From contig CAMBZB010000018.1 of assembly GCA_945872245.1 (NCBI GenBank), forward strand, positions 1 through 44,486: a DNA stretch of 44,486 nt, written 5' to 3'. A model generated the notes under the pieces. The model made no database searches and was not told the DNA's origin. It saw only the letters and a program-made list of their open reading frames with translations. Origin of the DNA: Flavobacterium psychrophilum (lineage in GTDB: Bacteria > Bacteroidota > Bacteroidia > Flavobacteriales > Flavobacteriaceae). The translations under genes and the position numbers were made by a program. Each line of letters opens with the position of its first letter. Within the stretch, counting starts at the first letter, position 1. Shown piece by piece: positions 1 to 8,562 of the stretch.

Positions 1-39
1 TATTGGCACGATTTTAATCAAAAATAATTTTAAACTAAA

Positions 40-70
40 AACCCGACCCGTTTTAAAAACGAGTCGGGTT
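40..70 (-). terminator. Rho-independent terminator of valS
   Basis: A 15-nt arm (40-54) pairs with 56-70 with a single C/A mismatch, giving a GC-rich core (cccgac/gtcggg). Read on the minus strand the stem is followed by a run of five T (plus-strand A run at 37-41). It lies about 25 nt beyond the valS stop. On the plus strand only three T follow, so it mainly serves the minus strand. Confidence 0.8.
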
Positions 71-95
71 TCGTGTTTTATAAACTAAACCAATC

Positions 96-2729
96 TTATT
101 TCAATCCTGCAATACTCTGCTCGATTGTAGCAATTTTTGCCAAAGCATCTGCTTCTTTTTGTCTTTCGATTGCCAAAACTTTCTCTGGTGCTCCAGCCAC
201 AAATTTCTCGTTAGCCAATTTACTTCGAACGGATTTCAAGAAACCTTGGGTGTAAATTAACTCGGCATTTAATTTAGCGATTTCTTCCTCAACATTAATG
301 TTTCCTGTAATTGGAATGAAATATTCATTCGATTTCACACGGAAAGACAGAGCGCCATCCACTTTATCGGAAACATATTCTAACGAAGTGATGTTGCCTA
401 ATTTGGTCACCACAGTATCAAAGTAAATCGAAACTTTATCGTGGTTCACAATTCGCAATTCGATGGTATCTTTAAATGGAATATTCTTGTCTTTACGAAT
501 CGTTCTTATACCTGAAATCACTTCAATCGTGTTTTCGAAATCAGTAATCAATTGCGCATCAAACGGTTTTATTTGGGGCCAAGTCGAAACGATTAACGCA
601 TCTTCTGGACTTCTTTCAGCCAATAATTGCCAAATTTCTTCTGTTAAGAAAGGCATAAACGGATGCAATAATTTCATGTTGTTTTCCAGCATTTCTATTG
701 CTTTCGCTAAAGTTAGGCTGTCAATAGGTTGTTGGTAGGCCGGTTTTATCATTTCGAGAAACCAAGAACAGAAATCGTCCCAAACCAATTTGTAAATTCC
801 CATCAAGGTATCGGAAATTCTATATTTTTCGAAATTGTCTTCGATTTCCAAAAGCGTTTGTTGCAACTTGGCTTCGTACCATTCTATCGCCACTTTGGAG
901 GATTCCGGTTGCGGAATAGTATCCGAAACTTCCCAACCTTTGATCAGTTTGAAGGCGTTCCAGATTTTATTGGTAAACGCTTTTCCTTGGTTACATAATT
1001 CTTCATCAAACATAATATCGTTTCCTGCCGAGGCACTCAAAAGCAAACCTACACGAACTCCATCGGCACCGAATTTCTCGATTAACTCCAATGGTTCCGG
1101 CGAATTTCCTAATGATTTCGACATTTTACGTCTTTGTTTGTCGCGAACCAAACCCGTCAAATACACATTCGAAAATGGTTTTTTACCTGTATATTCATAG
1201 CCTGCAATAATCATTCGCGCCACCCAGAAAAACAAAATATCTGGACCGGTCACCAAATCATTGGTCGGATAATAGTATTTAAAATCTTCGTTTTCAGGAT
1301 CCATAATTCCCCCAAAAACAGACATTGGCCAAAGCCAAGAAGAGAACCAGGTATCAAGGGCGTCAACGTCTTGTTTTAAGTTGTTGGTTGTTAGTTGTTG
1401 GTTGTTGGTTTTTTCTTTGGCTAAAGCCAAAGCTTCCTCAATGTTTTCAGCCACAACGAAATCTTCTTTTCCATCGCCATAGAAATAGGCAGGAATTTGT
1501 TGTCCCCACCACAATTGACGGGAAATATTCCAATCGCGAATGTTATTCAACCAATGAGCGTACGTATTATTAAAACGAGTTGGATGCAATTTTATATCGC
1601 CGTCAACCAAAACAGATTTAATTGCCGGTTTTACCAAATCTTCCATTTTTAAGAACCATTGATCGGATAAACGCGGTTCGATTACGGCTTTGGTTCTTTC
1701 GGAAGTTCCTACTTTATTCAGGTGAATTTCAGTTTTGGCTAAATCTCCGATTATTTCCAGTTCTTTGGCAATTTCGTCACGAACCACAAAACGGTCTTTT
1801 CCTTGGTACTGCAATCCAAAACTATTCAAAGTGGCATCTTCATTGAAAATATCAATGATTTCCAAATTATGTTTTTCGCCCAAAGCTTTATCATTCATAT
1901 CGTGCGCCGGAGTCACTTTCAAACAACCCGTTCCAAATTCGATATCAACATAGTCGTCTTCGATAATTGGAATAATTCTTCCACAAATAGGAACAATCGC
2001 TTTCTTCCCTTTCAAATGGGCAAAACGTTCGTCATTCGGGTTGATACAAATAGCGGTGTCACCAAAAATAGTTTCGGGACGCGTTGTGGCAACCGTCAGA
2101 AAGTCTTCACTACCTTCGATTTTATATTTTAGAAAATATAATTTTCCTTGTTGTTCTTCATAAATTACCTCTTCGTCGGAAAGTGTAGTTTTGGCTTCTG
2201 GATCCCAGTTTACCATTCGATAGCCACGATAAATCAAGCCTTTGTTGTACAAATCAACAAAAGAACGAATCACAGAAGCTGACATATCAGGATCCATCGT
2301 GAATTTTGTTCTCTCCCAATCGCAAGAGCAACCCAGTTGTTTGAGTTGTTCCAGAATTACGCCACCATATTTGTCCGTCCATTCCCAAGCATGTGCCAAA
2401 AATTCTTCGCGTGTTAAATCATTTTTATTTATTCCTTCGGCTTTTAATTTGGCAACCACCTTGGCTTCCGTTGCAATAGAGGCATGGTCCGTTCCGGGAA
2501 TCCAACAAGCGTTGAAGCCTTTAAGACGCGCTCTTCGAATCAAAACATCTTGAATGGTATTGTTCAACATATGACCCATGTGCAAAACTCCGGTCACGTT
2601 TGGCGGAGGAATTACGATGGTATATGGTGTTCTATGATCTGGTTCTGAGTGAAAATAATTATTCTTCATCCAGTAGTCATACCACTTATTTTCAATGGTT
2701 TTGGCGTCGAATTGTGCAGGGATTGTCAT
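96..2729 (-). CDS. valS: Valine--tRNA ligase (ValRS)
   Basis: Class I aminoacyl-tRNA synthetase that charges tRNA(Val) in the cytoplasm. The 877 residues are the usual full length. The HIGH signature is HMGH at residues 50-53 after PPPNVTG, and KMSKS is intact at 535-539. The editing (CP1) domain lies between, with the TTRPET motif near residues 215-220 and a GTGCLKVTPAHD motif near 266-277. The catalytic block with DTWFSSWLWP follows, then the tRNA-binding helical domain and a C-terminal coiled coil (about 815-877). Oddity: residues 441-450 (TNNQQLTTNN), just before DALDTWFSS, are encoded by four tandem heptamers and look like an in-frame insertion. It is a single-gene unit with its own terminator. 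Confidence 0.97.
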   Translation of the reverse strand: MTIPAQFDAKTIENKWYDYWMKNNYFHSEPDHRTPYTIVIPPPNVTGVLHMGHMLNNTIQDVLIRRARLKGFNACWIPGTDHASIATEAKVVAKLKAEGINKNDLTREEFLAHAWEWTDKYGGVILEQLKQLGCSCDWERTKFTMDPDMSASVIRSFVDLYNKGLIYRGYRMVNWDPEAKTTLSDEEVIYEEQQGKLYFLKYKIEGSEDFLTVATTRPETIFGDTAICINPNDERFAHLKGKKAIVPICGRIIPIIEDDYVDIEFGTGCLKVTPAHDMNDKALGEKHNLEIIDIFNEDATLNSFGLQYQGKDRFVVRDEIAKELEIIGDLAKTEIHLNKVGTSERTKAVIEPRLSDQWFLKMEDLVKPAIKSVLVDGDIKLHPTRFNNTYAHWLNNIRDWNISRQLWWGQQIPAYFYGDGKEDFVVAENIEEALALAKEKTNNQQLTTNNLKQDVDALDTWFSSWLWPMSVFGGIMDPENEDFKYYYPTNDLVTGPDILFFWVARMIIAGYEYTGKKPFSNVYLTGLVRDKQRRKMSKSLGNSPEPLELIEKFGADGVRVGLLLSASAGNDIMFDEELCNQGKAFTNKIWNAFKLIKGWEVSDTIPQPESSKVAIEWYEAKLQQTLLEIEDNFEKYRISDTLMGIYKLVWDDFCSWFLEMIKPAYQQPIDSLTLAKAIEMLENNMKLLHPFMPFLTEEIWQLLAERSPEDALIVSTWPQIKPFDAQLITDFENTIEVISGIRTIRKDKNIPFKDTIELRIVNHDKVSIYFDTVVTKLGNITSLEYVSDKVDGALSFRVKSNEYFIPITGNINVEEEIAKLNAELIYTQGFLKSVRSKLANEKFVAGAPEKVLAIERQKEADALAKIATIEQSIAGLK
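1381..1408 (-). repeat. Four-unit heptamer tandem repeat inside valS
   Basis: On the plus strand the 28 bases split into TTGTTGG, TTGTTAG, TTGTTGG, TTGTTGG, followed by a T run. The reading frame passes through and gives the low-complexity stretch NNQQLTTNN in ValRS. Related heptamer units occur between folE and cysS. The 7-nt period is not a multiple of 3, so gain or loss of one unit would shift the frame of an essential gene. Confidence 0.9.
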
Positions 2730-2892
2730 TATATTGTATATTCGTTTGATCGTTACATTTGGTTTTTTGCTGGTTCTATTATACGAATAACCTAATCAAC
2801 AAATGACCTTGTATACTTTGGTCTAATTTTTGTAAAACTTATTTGGAACAAAAGTAAATAATTAAGTACAGTATAAAAAGATAAATAAATAA

Positions 2893-2922
2893 TTGTCTAT
2901 TAATTAAAAGAAAGTACATTTA
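2893..2922 (+). promoter_or_regulatory. Bacteroidota-type promoter of the DUF1573 gene
   Basis: TTG at 2893-2895, 19 nt, then TACATTTA at 2915-2922, one mismatch from TAnnTTTG. This matches the Bacteroidota primary sigma consensus spacing. The predicted transcription start would be near 2928, about 20 nt before the ATG at 2947. Confidence 0.55.
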
Positions 2923-2946
2923 CTTATTGATTTTAAAAAAACTAGG

Positions 2947-3336
2947 ATGAAAAATATAGCCACTTTACTAGCAATCGTATTGATAAGTAGTTTTGGTCTT
3001 GCACAAAATGGCCCTAAAATTGAATTTAAAGCAAAAGATAATACGATAGATTATGGTATAGTTACCAAAAAAAAGGATAATGGTATCCGCTCTTTTGAAT
3101 TTACCAACACTGGCGATATGCCATTGGTAATTGCCGATGTACTTTCTACCTGTGGATGTTTGGTTCCCACAAAACCAACGGATACAATTATGCCCGGGAA
3201 AACTGGGAAAATTGACGTCAAATACAACATGACTCCGGGTCCTATCAGAAAAACAATTACCGTTGAATCTAACGCCGTGAATTATGAAGGAGGGAGAATA
3301 GCGCTGAAAATAAAAGGTGAGATAATTGCTGATTAA
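2947..3336 (+). CDS. DUF1573 exported protein
   Basis: A small 129-residue protein with a signal peptide (about 1-19, ending SSFGLAQ), so it is exported to the periplasm or outer surface. The remainder is a single immunoglobulin-like beta domain of the DUF1573 type: the FEFTNTGDMPLVI strand pair (residues about 50-62) followed by a cysteine-containing STCGC motif (about 68-72), then a beta-rich GKTGKIDVKYNMT region. DUF1573 proteins are abundant in Bacteroidota and their function is not established. It stands alone, with its own promoter upstream and a strong terminator downstream. Confidence 0.85.
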   Translation: MKNIATLLAIVLISSFGLAQNGPKIEFKAKDNTIDYGIVTKKKDNGIRSFEFTNTGDMPLVIADVLSTCGCLVPTKPTDTIMPGKTGKIDVKYNMTPGPIRKTITVESNAVNYEGGRIALKIKGEIIAD

Positions 3337-3360
3337 TATGGGATTCTAAATTTAATTCTA

Positions 3361-3396
3361 AACGCTTCTTGAAATTAATCAAGAAGCGTTTTTTTT
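3361..3396 (+). terminator. Rho-independent terminator after the DUF1573 gene
   Basis: A perfect 12-bp stem (3361-3372 with 3379-3390), a 6-nt loop, and an eight-T run (3389-3396). It starts 25 nt after the stop codon at 3336. Confidence 0.92.
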
Positions 3397-3645
3397 AAGT
3401 ACATATTGGAAATTTAAAGGGAATACCAACTCCATCCACCTTTTTTAAATAAAAAACCCTCTTGTCCCAAAATGGCTAAGGCATAAATGAATAGAAAAAC
3501 ACAAAATAATTGCTTTTTTCATCAAAAATGATTTGTATAAAGTTAGCGAAAATATAAGCTTATAATGCCTCTGTAAGTACAAATAAGACTATTTACTCGA
3601 TTAAATTCGAAAAAAAATCGCAAATTTGCTTTAAATTTTACAAAT
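3397..3645. other. AT-rich spacer without a recognised gene
   Basis: With the terminator, this completes the 309-base gap between the DUF1573 gene and the aminotransferase gene. I see no open frame with a recognisable product, no repeat and no structured RNA. The last 60 bases presumably hold the aminotransferase promoter. An AAATTTG at 3622-3628 resembles a -7 box but lacks the TA. Confidence 0.5.
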
Positions 3646-4884
3646 ATGCCTGAAATTTCAATCAGAGGTCGAAGAATGCCCGAATCGCCAATTCGAAAGT
3701 TGGCTCCTTATGCTGATATGGCCAAAAAAAAAGGTCATAAAGTTTATCATTTAAACATAGGACAGCCTGATATAAAAAGTCCAGAAATTGCTATTAATGC
3801 CATAAAAAATATTGACTTAAAAATTATAGAGTATGGTCCTTCGGCCGGTTACGAGAGTTATCGAAAAAAACTAGCCCAATTTTACATTAATCAAGATGTA
3901 AAAGTAGGATATGAAGACATAATGATAACTACAGGTGGTTCCGAAGCACTTTTATTTGCACTTGGCAGCATTATGGATCCAGGGGACGAAGTGATTATTC
4001 CTGAGCCTTTTTACGCCAATTACAGTGCTTTCTCGGAAGAATCAAGCGCTAAAGTAGTTCCCGTAATTTCTAATATCGAAAGTGGATTTACGCTCCCAAA
4101 AATCGAAGAATTTGAAAAAGCAATTACACCAAAAACTAAAGCTATTCTAATCTGTAATCCAAATAATCCAACAGGATATTTGTATTCGGAAACCGAAATA
4201 AATCAGTTGGGTGAATTGGTACGAAAACACGATTTATTTTTAATTGTAGACGAAGTGTATCGGGAATTCATTTACGATGAGAAAGACAAACATTTTTCTG
4301 TAATGAACCTAAAAGGAATCGAACAAAATGTAATCATGATTGATTCGGTTTCTAAAAGATACAGTATGTGTGGCGCTCGTATTGGTTGCATGGTTACTAA
4401 AAACAGAGAGGTAATCGCTGCTGCAATGAAATTTGCACAGGCGCGTTTATGCCCCCCTACTATTGAGCAAATTGCTTGTGAAGCCGCAATAGACACTCCT
4501 CAAAGTTATTTTGACGAAGTGATTGTCGAGTACAAAGAAAGAAGAGATGCTTTGATTAGCGAATTAAATAAAATAGAAGGTGTTGTAGTTAAGACCCCAA
4601 AAGCTGCTTTTTACTGTATCGCTCAATTACCTGTAGAAAATACGGATGATTTTGCACAGTGGCTTCTTGAAAGTTATGATTTGGATGGAGAAACTGTTAT
4701 GGTAGCTCCTGCCGGAGGATTTTATTCCACTCCAGGCGTAGGGCTGAATCAAGTTCGAATTGCTTATGTACTAAAGAAAGAAGATTTAATTCGGGCGGTA
4801 CACATTTTAAAAGAAGCTATCCAAGTCTACAATTCCGAAAAAAAACATTTGATTTTAAAAAGCGCTGACAAAGAAAATGCCTAA
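3646..4884 (+). CDS. PLP-dependent aminotransferase, class I/II
   Basis: A fold-type I aminotransferase of 412 residues that transfers an amino group between an amino acid and a 2-oxo acid using pyridoxal phosphate. Visible landmarks are the N-terminal LNIGQPD (36-42), TTGGSEA (95-101, phosphate-cup region), NPNNPTG (171-177), VDEVYREF (201-208) and SVSKRYSMCGARIG (234-247) with K237 as the probable Schiff-base lysine. The carboxylate-binding arginine is probably in the QVRIAYV segment near the C-terminus. The family covers aspartate, aromatic and other substrates, and the substrate cannot be read from the sequence. It precedes folE by 88 nt on the same strand; no terminator separates them. 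Confidence 0.9.
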   Translation: MPEISIRGRRMPESPIRKLAPYADMAKKKGHKVYHLNIGQPDIKSPEIAINAIKNIDLKIIEYGPSAGYESYRKKLAQFYINQDVKVGYEDIMITTGGSEALLFALGSIMDPGDEVIIPEPFYANYSAFSEESSAKVVPVISNIESGFTLPKIEEFEKAITPKTKAILICNPNNPTGYLYSETEINQLGELVRKHDLFLIVDEVYREFIYDEKDKHFSVMNLKGIEQNVIMIDSVSKRYSMCGARIGCMVTKNREVIAAAMKFAQARLCPPTIEQIACEAAIDTPQSYFDEVIVEYKERRDALISELNKIEGVVVKTPKAAFYCIAQLPVENTDDFAQWLLESYDLDGETVMVAPAGGFYSTPGVGLNQVRIAYVLKKEDLIRAVHILKEAIQVYNSEKKHLILKSADKENA

Positions 4885-4927
4885 ATTAATTAATATAGGC
4901 CCTAGAAATTCTTTGACTTTTATTAAT

Positions 4928-4935
4928 TATATTTG
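4928..4935 (+). promoter_or_regulatory. Possible -7 box upstream of folE
   Basis: TATATTTG matches TAnnTTTG exactly and lies 37 nt before the folE ATG. A TTG at 4913-4915 is only 12 nt upstream, too close for the usual 17-23 nt spacing, so only the -7 element is supported. Confidence 0.4.
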
Positions 4936-4972
4936 CGCCTTTAATTAATACAAACAAAATAGCACCCTTTTG

Positions 4973-5644
4973 ATGACAAACAACGAAGAATTTCAAGACG
5001 AAATAGGAGACAATCATATTAGTTTAAGCGCAAAAAACCCGCTAAGAGAAGATGCCTTTGATATTTCAGATGATCAAAAAATTCAGAAAATAAAAAAAGA
5101 TGTCGAAAATATTCTGATTACTCTTGGAATGGATTTGACCGATGATAGCTTAAAAGGCACTCCAAATCGTGTTGCCAAAATGTTTGTGAAAGAAATTTTT
5201 GGAGGACTGAATCCTGCCAAAAAGCCAAGTGCTTCCACATTTGAAAATGGCTATAAATATGGGGAAATGCTAGTCGAAAAAAACATCACCCTTTACTCCA
5301 CTTGCGAACACCATTTACTTCCCATAATAGGAAAAGCCCACGTAGCCTATGTTTCAAAAGGCCGAGTGATTGGATTATCAAAAATAAATCGAATTGTTGA
5401 ATATTATGCCAAAAGACCGCAAGTACAGGAACGCCTAACGATGCAAATCGTACAAGAGCTTCAAATTGCCCTTGGAACCGAAGATGTGGCTTGCATCATT
5501 GATGCCAAACACCTTTGTGTTAATTCTAGAGGAATAAAAGACATCGAAAGCAGCACCGTAACTTCTGAATTTGGTGGAAAATTTAAAAACGAACAAACGC
5601 GAAGAGAGTTATTGGAGTACATTAAATTCGACACCAAATTTTAG
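4973..5644 (+). CDS. folE: GTP cyclohydrolase I
   Basis: Converts GTP to 7,8-dihydroneopterin triphosphate, the first step of tetrahydrofolate or pterin synthesis, in the cytoplasm. The ATG at 4973 is preferred over an in-frame TTG one codon earlier; this gives 223 residues. The zinc site is intact: C111 and H114 in the STCEHHLLP motif and C182 in KHLCVNSRGI, matching the Cys110/His113/Cys181 pattern of the E. coli enzyme. GRVIGLSKINRIVEYYAKRPQVQERLT is the family core. The first 35 residues are a variable, acidic extension. It is followed after 39 nt by cysS. Confidence 0.96.
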   Translation: MTNNEEFQDEIGDNHISLSAKNPLREDAFDISDDQKIQKIKKDVENILITLGMDLTDDSLKGTPNRVAKMFVKEIFGGLNPAKKPSASTFENGYKYGEMLVEKNITLYSTCEHHLLPIIGKAHVAYVSKGRVIGLSKINRIVEYYAKRPQVQERLTMQIVQELQIALGTEDVACIIDAKHLCVNSRGIKDIESSTVTSEFGGKFKNEQTRRELLEYIKFDTKF

Positions 5645-5647
5645 ACT

Positions 5648-5663
5648 ATGTTAGTTGTTAGTT
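5648..5663 (+). repeat. Short heptamer repeat between folE and cysS
   Basis: TGTTAG followed by TTGTTAG and TTA sits 4 nt after the folE stop. It shares the TTGTTAG unit with the four-unit tandem repeat inside valS. It is too short to be conclusive alone. Confidence 0.45.
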
Positions 5664-5683
5664 AATTTTCTTATTATATAAAA

Positions 5684-7165
5684 ATGCCTTTATACAAAAC
5701 CCAAACCTTAAAAATATACAATTCTCTTTCGGGAGAAAAGGAAATTTTCAGACCAATTCATGAAGGAAACGTGGGGATGTATGTTTGCGGACCAACGGTT
5801 TATAGCAATGTGCATCTAGGGAATGTGCGCACTTTTATGTCTTTTGATATCATCTTTAGGTATTTTTTGCACTTGGGTTACAAAACACGTTATGTCAGAA
5901 ACATTACCGATGTGGGTCATATTGTGGATGATGTGGACGATGGTGAAGATAAAATTGCCAAAAAAGCACGATTAGAACAATTGGAGCCCATGGAAGTGGT
6001 TCAACAATACACCGTTGATTTCCATGAAATTTTAAGTTTGTTCCACTTTTTGCCACCGAGCATTGAACCCACAGCAACGGGACATATCATTGAACAAATT
6101 GAAATCGTCAAAAAAATTATTGACAATGGATTTGCTTATGAAGTCAATGGATCCGTGTATTTTGATGTTGCTAAATATAATAAAACCAATAATTACGGCA
6201 TATTAAGCGGCAGAAACATTGATGAAATGTTGTCCAACACCAGAGATTTAGACGGTCAAGGGGATAAAAAAAATGCACAAGATTTTGCGCTTTGGAAAAA
6301 AGCCGAACCACAACATATTATGCGATGGCCTTCGCCATGGAGCGATGGTTTCCCGGGTTGGCATTTAGAATGTACTGCGATGAGCACCAAATATTTGGGC
6401 AGTCATTTTGACATTCATGGTGGTGGAATGGATTTGAAATTCCCGCATCACGAATGCGAAATTGCTCAGAATCAAGCTTGTACAGGCCATACGCCAGTTA
6501 ACTATTGGATGCATGCCAATATGCTGACTTTAAACGGCAAAAAAATGGCAAAATCTACAGGAAACAATATCTTACCAAGGGAGATTTTGACAGGCGAAAA
6601 CCCAATTTTAAGCAAGGCATTCTCCCCAAGTGTTGCCCGATTTTTTATGCTACAAGCGCATTATAGAAGCAATCTTGACTTTACGAATGACGCCATTCTT
6701 GCTGCTGAAAAAGGATTTTACAGATTAATGGAAGCCCTAGATGGATTTTCAGCAATTACGCCAAGCTCTACTTCTACAATAGATATTTCTGACTGGAAAC
6801 AAAATTGTTATGACGCCATGAATGACGATTTCAATAGTCCAATTTTGATAGCACAATTATTTGAAGGAGTCCGTTTTATCAATTTATTAAAAGATAATGC
6901 TGCCACACTCACTTCTGAAGATTTAAAAACACTCCATACATCGATGCATTCCTTTGTTTTTGACGTTTTGGGTTTAAAGGACGAAAAAATCATTGGAAAC
7001 AATAACGAAAAACTGGAAGGTGTGGTAAATATGCTAATTAATATGCGAATGGAAGCTAGGGCGAATAAAGACTTTGCACTATCAGACCAAATTCGGGATC
7101 AGTTAATTGCCTTGGGAATCCAATTAAAAGACGGGAAGGAAGGAACCACTTTCAGTATTCAGTAA
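5684..7165 (+). CDS. cysS: Cysteine--tRNA ligase (CysRS)
   Basis: Class I synthetase charging tRNA(Cys), cytoplasmic, 493 residues as usual. The HIGH motif appears as VHLGN (43-47) within [16 protein letters not shown], and KMSKS appears as KMAKS (287-291). Zinc ligands used to select cysteine are present: C35, C230, H255 and E259, matching Cys28/Cys209/His234/Glu238 of the E. coli enzyme. WHLEC and [10 protein letters not shown] are typical family signatures. The C-terminal part (about 350-493) is the helical DALR/anticodon-binding region. It lies between folE and yidD with gaps of only 39 and 35 nt. Confidence 0.97.
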   Translation: MPLYKTQTLKIYNSLSGEKEIFRPIHEGNVGMYVCGPTVYSNVHLGNVRTFMSFDIIFRYFLHLGYKTRYVRNITDVGHIVDDVDDGEDKIAKKARLEQLEPMEVVQQYTVDFHEILSLFHFLPPSIEPTATGHIIEQIEIVKKIIDNGFAYEVNGSVYFDVAKYNKTNNYGILSGRNIDEMLSNTRDLDGQGDKKNAQDFALWKKAEPQHIMRWPSPWSDGFPGWHLECTAMSTKYLGSHFDIHGGGMDLKFPHHECEIAQNQACTGHTPVNYWMHANMLTLNGKKMAKSTGNNILPREILTGENPILSKAFSPSVARFFMLQAHYRSNLDFTNDAILAAEKGFYRLMEALDGFSAITPSSTSTIDISDWKQNCYDAMNDDFNSPILIAQLFEGVRFINLLKDNAATLTSEDLKTLHTSMHSFVFDVLGLKDEKIIGNNNEKLEGVVNMLINMRMEARANKDFALSDQIRDQLIALGIQLKDGKEGTTFSIQ

Positions 7166-7200
7166 TCCGAGTCCGATTTTAGATTTTTAATTCCAAAATC

Positions 7201-7446
7201 ATGTTGTCAAGAATCCTGATATTTCCATTTGTACTATTGGTTCGTTTTTATCAAAACGCTATCTCACCTTTTACACCATCAGCCTGTAGGTTTGAACCAA
7301 GCTGTTCGAGTTATATGATTGAAGCATTACAAAAACACGGGCTATTTTACGGTGGCTTTTTAGGGATAAAAAGAATATTGAGTTGTCATCCATGGGGAAA
7401 AAAGGGGTATGACCCTGTCCCTACTAAAAAGTGTGACCACAAATAG
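7201..7446 (+). CDS. yidD: Membrane protein insertion efficiency factor YidD
   Basis: An 81-residue protein of the YidD family, a small membrane-associated protein reported to help YidC-dependent insertion of membrane proteins. The family signature is clear: [11 protein letters not shown], then [19 protein letters not shown] with its cysteines, and [18 protein letters not shown] at the end. An N-terminal amphipathic or membrane helix (about 1-20) is visible. It is 35 nt downstream of cysS and 113 nt before lgt. In many bacteria yidD sits near rnpA/yidC; here it is with cysS and lgt, two other envelope or translation genes. Confidence 0.93.
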   Translation: MLSRILIFPFVLLVRFYQNAISPFTPSACRFEPSCSSYMIEALQKHGLFYGGFLGIKRILSCHPWGKKGYDPVPTKKCDHK

Positions 7447-7559
7447 TACTGAAAATTCCTTGGCAATTAACTAGCTTTGATTACTAAGAAGGTTTATTTT
7501 CTTACTAATCTATGAAACTCAAAACAAAAAAAATGTATTTTTACATTAAATAAGAAATA

Positions 7560-8486
7560 ATGACAGACGCTTTAAACATAGTATGGAATCCGCCAACAGG
7601 TATCGACTTAGGATTTTTTGTGATTCGATATTACAGCTTGATGTTCGTAATCGCTTTTGGATTGGGTTGGTTCATCATGAAAAATATATTCGAACGTGAA
7701 AACGAATCGCTAGAAAAACTAGATTCCCTATTTATATGGACTGTTTTAGCCACCTTAATTGGTGCTCGCCTTGGTCATGTTCTGTTTTACGATTGGGAAT
7801 ACTACCGCAATCATCTATTGGAAATATTTTTGCCGTTCCGATTTACACCAAACTTTGAATTTACTGGTTTTCAAGGATTAGCAAGCCATGGCGCCGCCAT
7901 ATCCATTATAATAGCGATGTATTATTTCAGCAAAAAAGTAATGAGAAGACCGCTGTTGTGGATGTTGGACAGAATCGTTATACCAGTGGCTAGTGGAGCT
8001 ATTTTTGTAAGATTAGGCAATTTTTTCAATTCAGAAATTGTTGGTAAGGAAACTGATTCTCCGCTAGGAATAAAATTTGTGAGGGATTATTTCAGTCCAA
8101 ATGATGCCGTGAATGCTACTCAAATAGCAAACCCAAAAGAGGCCTATCATGCGATTGCCAACGACCCTAAGTTTGCAGAATTACTGCAACAAGTCCCTTC
8201 AAAACATCCTGCGCAATTATATGAAGCTTTTTGTTATATTTTTGTTTTTGCTATTCTATTTTTCTTGTATTGGAAAACAAATACAAGAGAAAAAACAGGT
8301 TTTATATTTGGTCTCTTTCTAGTGTTGTTGTGGTCAGTACGTTTTGTTGTGGAATATGTAAAAGAAAGTCAAGGCGGTTTTGAAAGTGCGTTGGGATTAC
8401 TTTCTACGGGACAGTGGCTTAGTATTCCTTTTATCTTAATTGGATTGTATTTTGTCTTTACTGCTGAAGAACCTGTTCATTTATGA
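7560..8486 (+). CDS. lgt: Prolipoprotein diacylglyceryl transferase
   Basis: Integral inner-membrane enzyme that moves diacylglycerol from phosphatidylglycerol to the lipobox cysteine of prelipoproteins, the first step in lipoprotein maturation. The 308 residues show about seven hydrophobic segments. RLGNFFNSEIVG (151-162) is the Lgt signature, with R151 corresponding to the essential Arg143 of E. coli; R261 in RFVVEYVKESQ corresponds to the essential Arg239. HPAQLYEA (216-223) is also conserved. The usual HGG is a SHGA variant (109-112). A longer loop at about 165-215 carries an insertion compared with short Lgt forms. It ends before a bidirectional terminator. Confidence 0.95.
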   Translation: MTDALNIVWNPPTGIDLGFFVIRYYSLMFVIAFGLGWFIMKNIFERENESLEKLDSLFIWTVLATLIGARLGHVLFYDWEYYRNHLLEIFLPFRFTPNFEFTGFQGLASHGAAISIIIAMYYFSKKVMRRPLLWMLDRIVIPVASGAIFVRLGNFFNSEIVGKETDSPLGIKFVRDYFSPNDAVNATQIANPKEAYHAIANDPKFAELLQQVPSKHPAQLYEAFCYIFVFAILFFLYWKTNTREKTGFIFGLFLVLLWSVRFVVEYVKESQGGFESALGLLSTGQWLSIPFILIGLYFVFTAEEPVHL

Positions 8487-8530
8487 CTTAGATTTTGTTT
8501 AAGCCAAAATACGGCCTGAAAAATTAATCC

Positions 8531-8559
8531 AAAAGCTTCCCAAATCAGGAAGCTTTTTT
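8531..8559. terminator. Bidirectional terminator between lgt and the type B CTD protein
   Basis: A 10-bp perfect stem (8531-8540 with 8548-8557) and 7-nt loop, flanked by A on the left and T on the right, so it works on both strands. It separates convergent genes: lgt (plus, ends 8486) and the large surface protein (minus, ends 8563). Confidence 0.9.
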
Positions 8560-8562
8560 GTT

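Noticed and set aside
1325..1573. Plus-strand frame over the valS heptamer repeat
   Set aside because: It is a shadow of valS; the minus-strand frame carries all ValRS motifs.
4913..4935. Full promoter for folE
   Set aside because: TTG to TATATTTG spacing is 12 nt, too short for the Bacteroidota consensus, so only the -7 box is listed.
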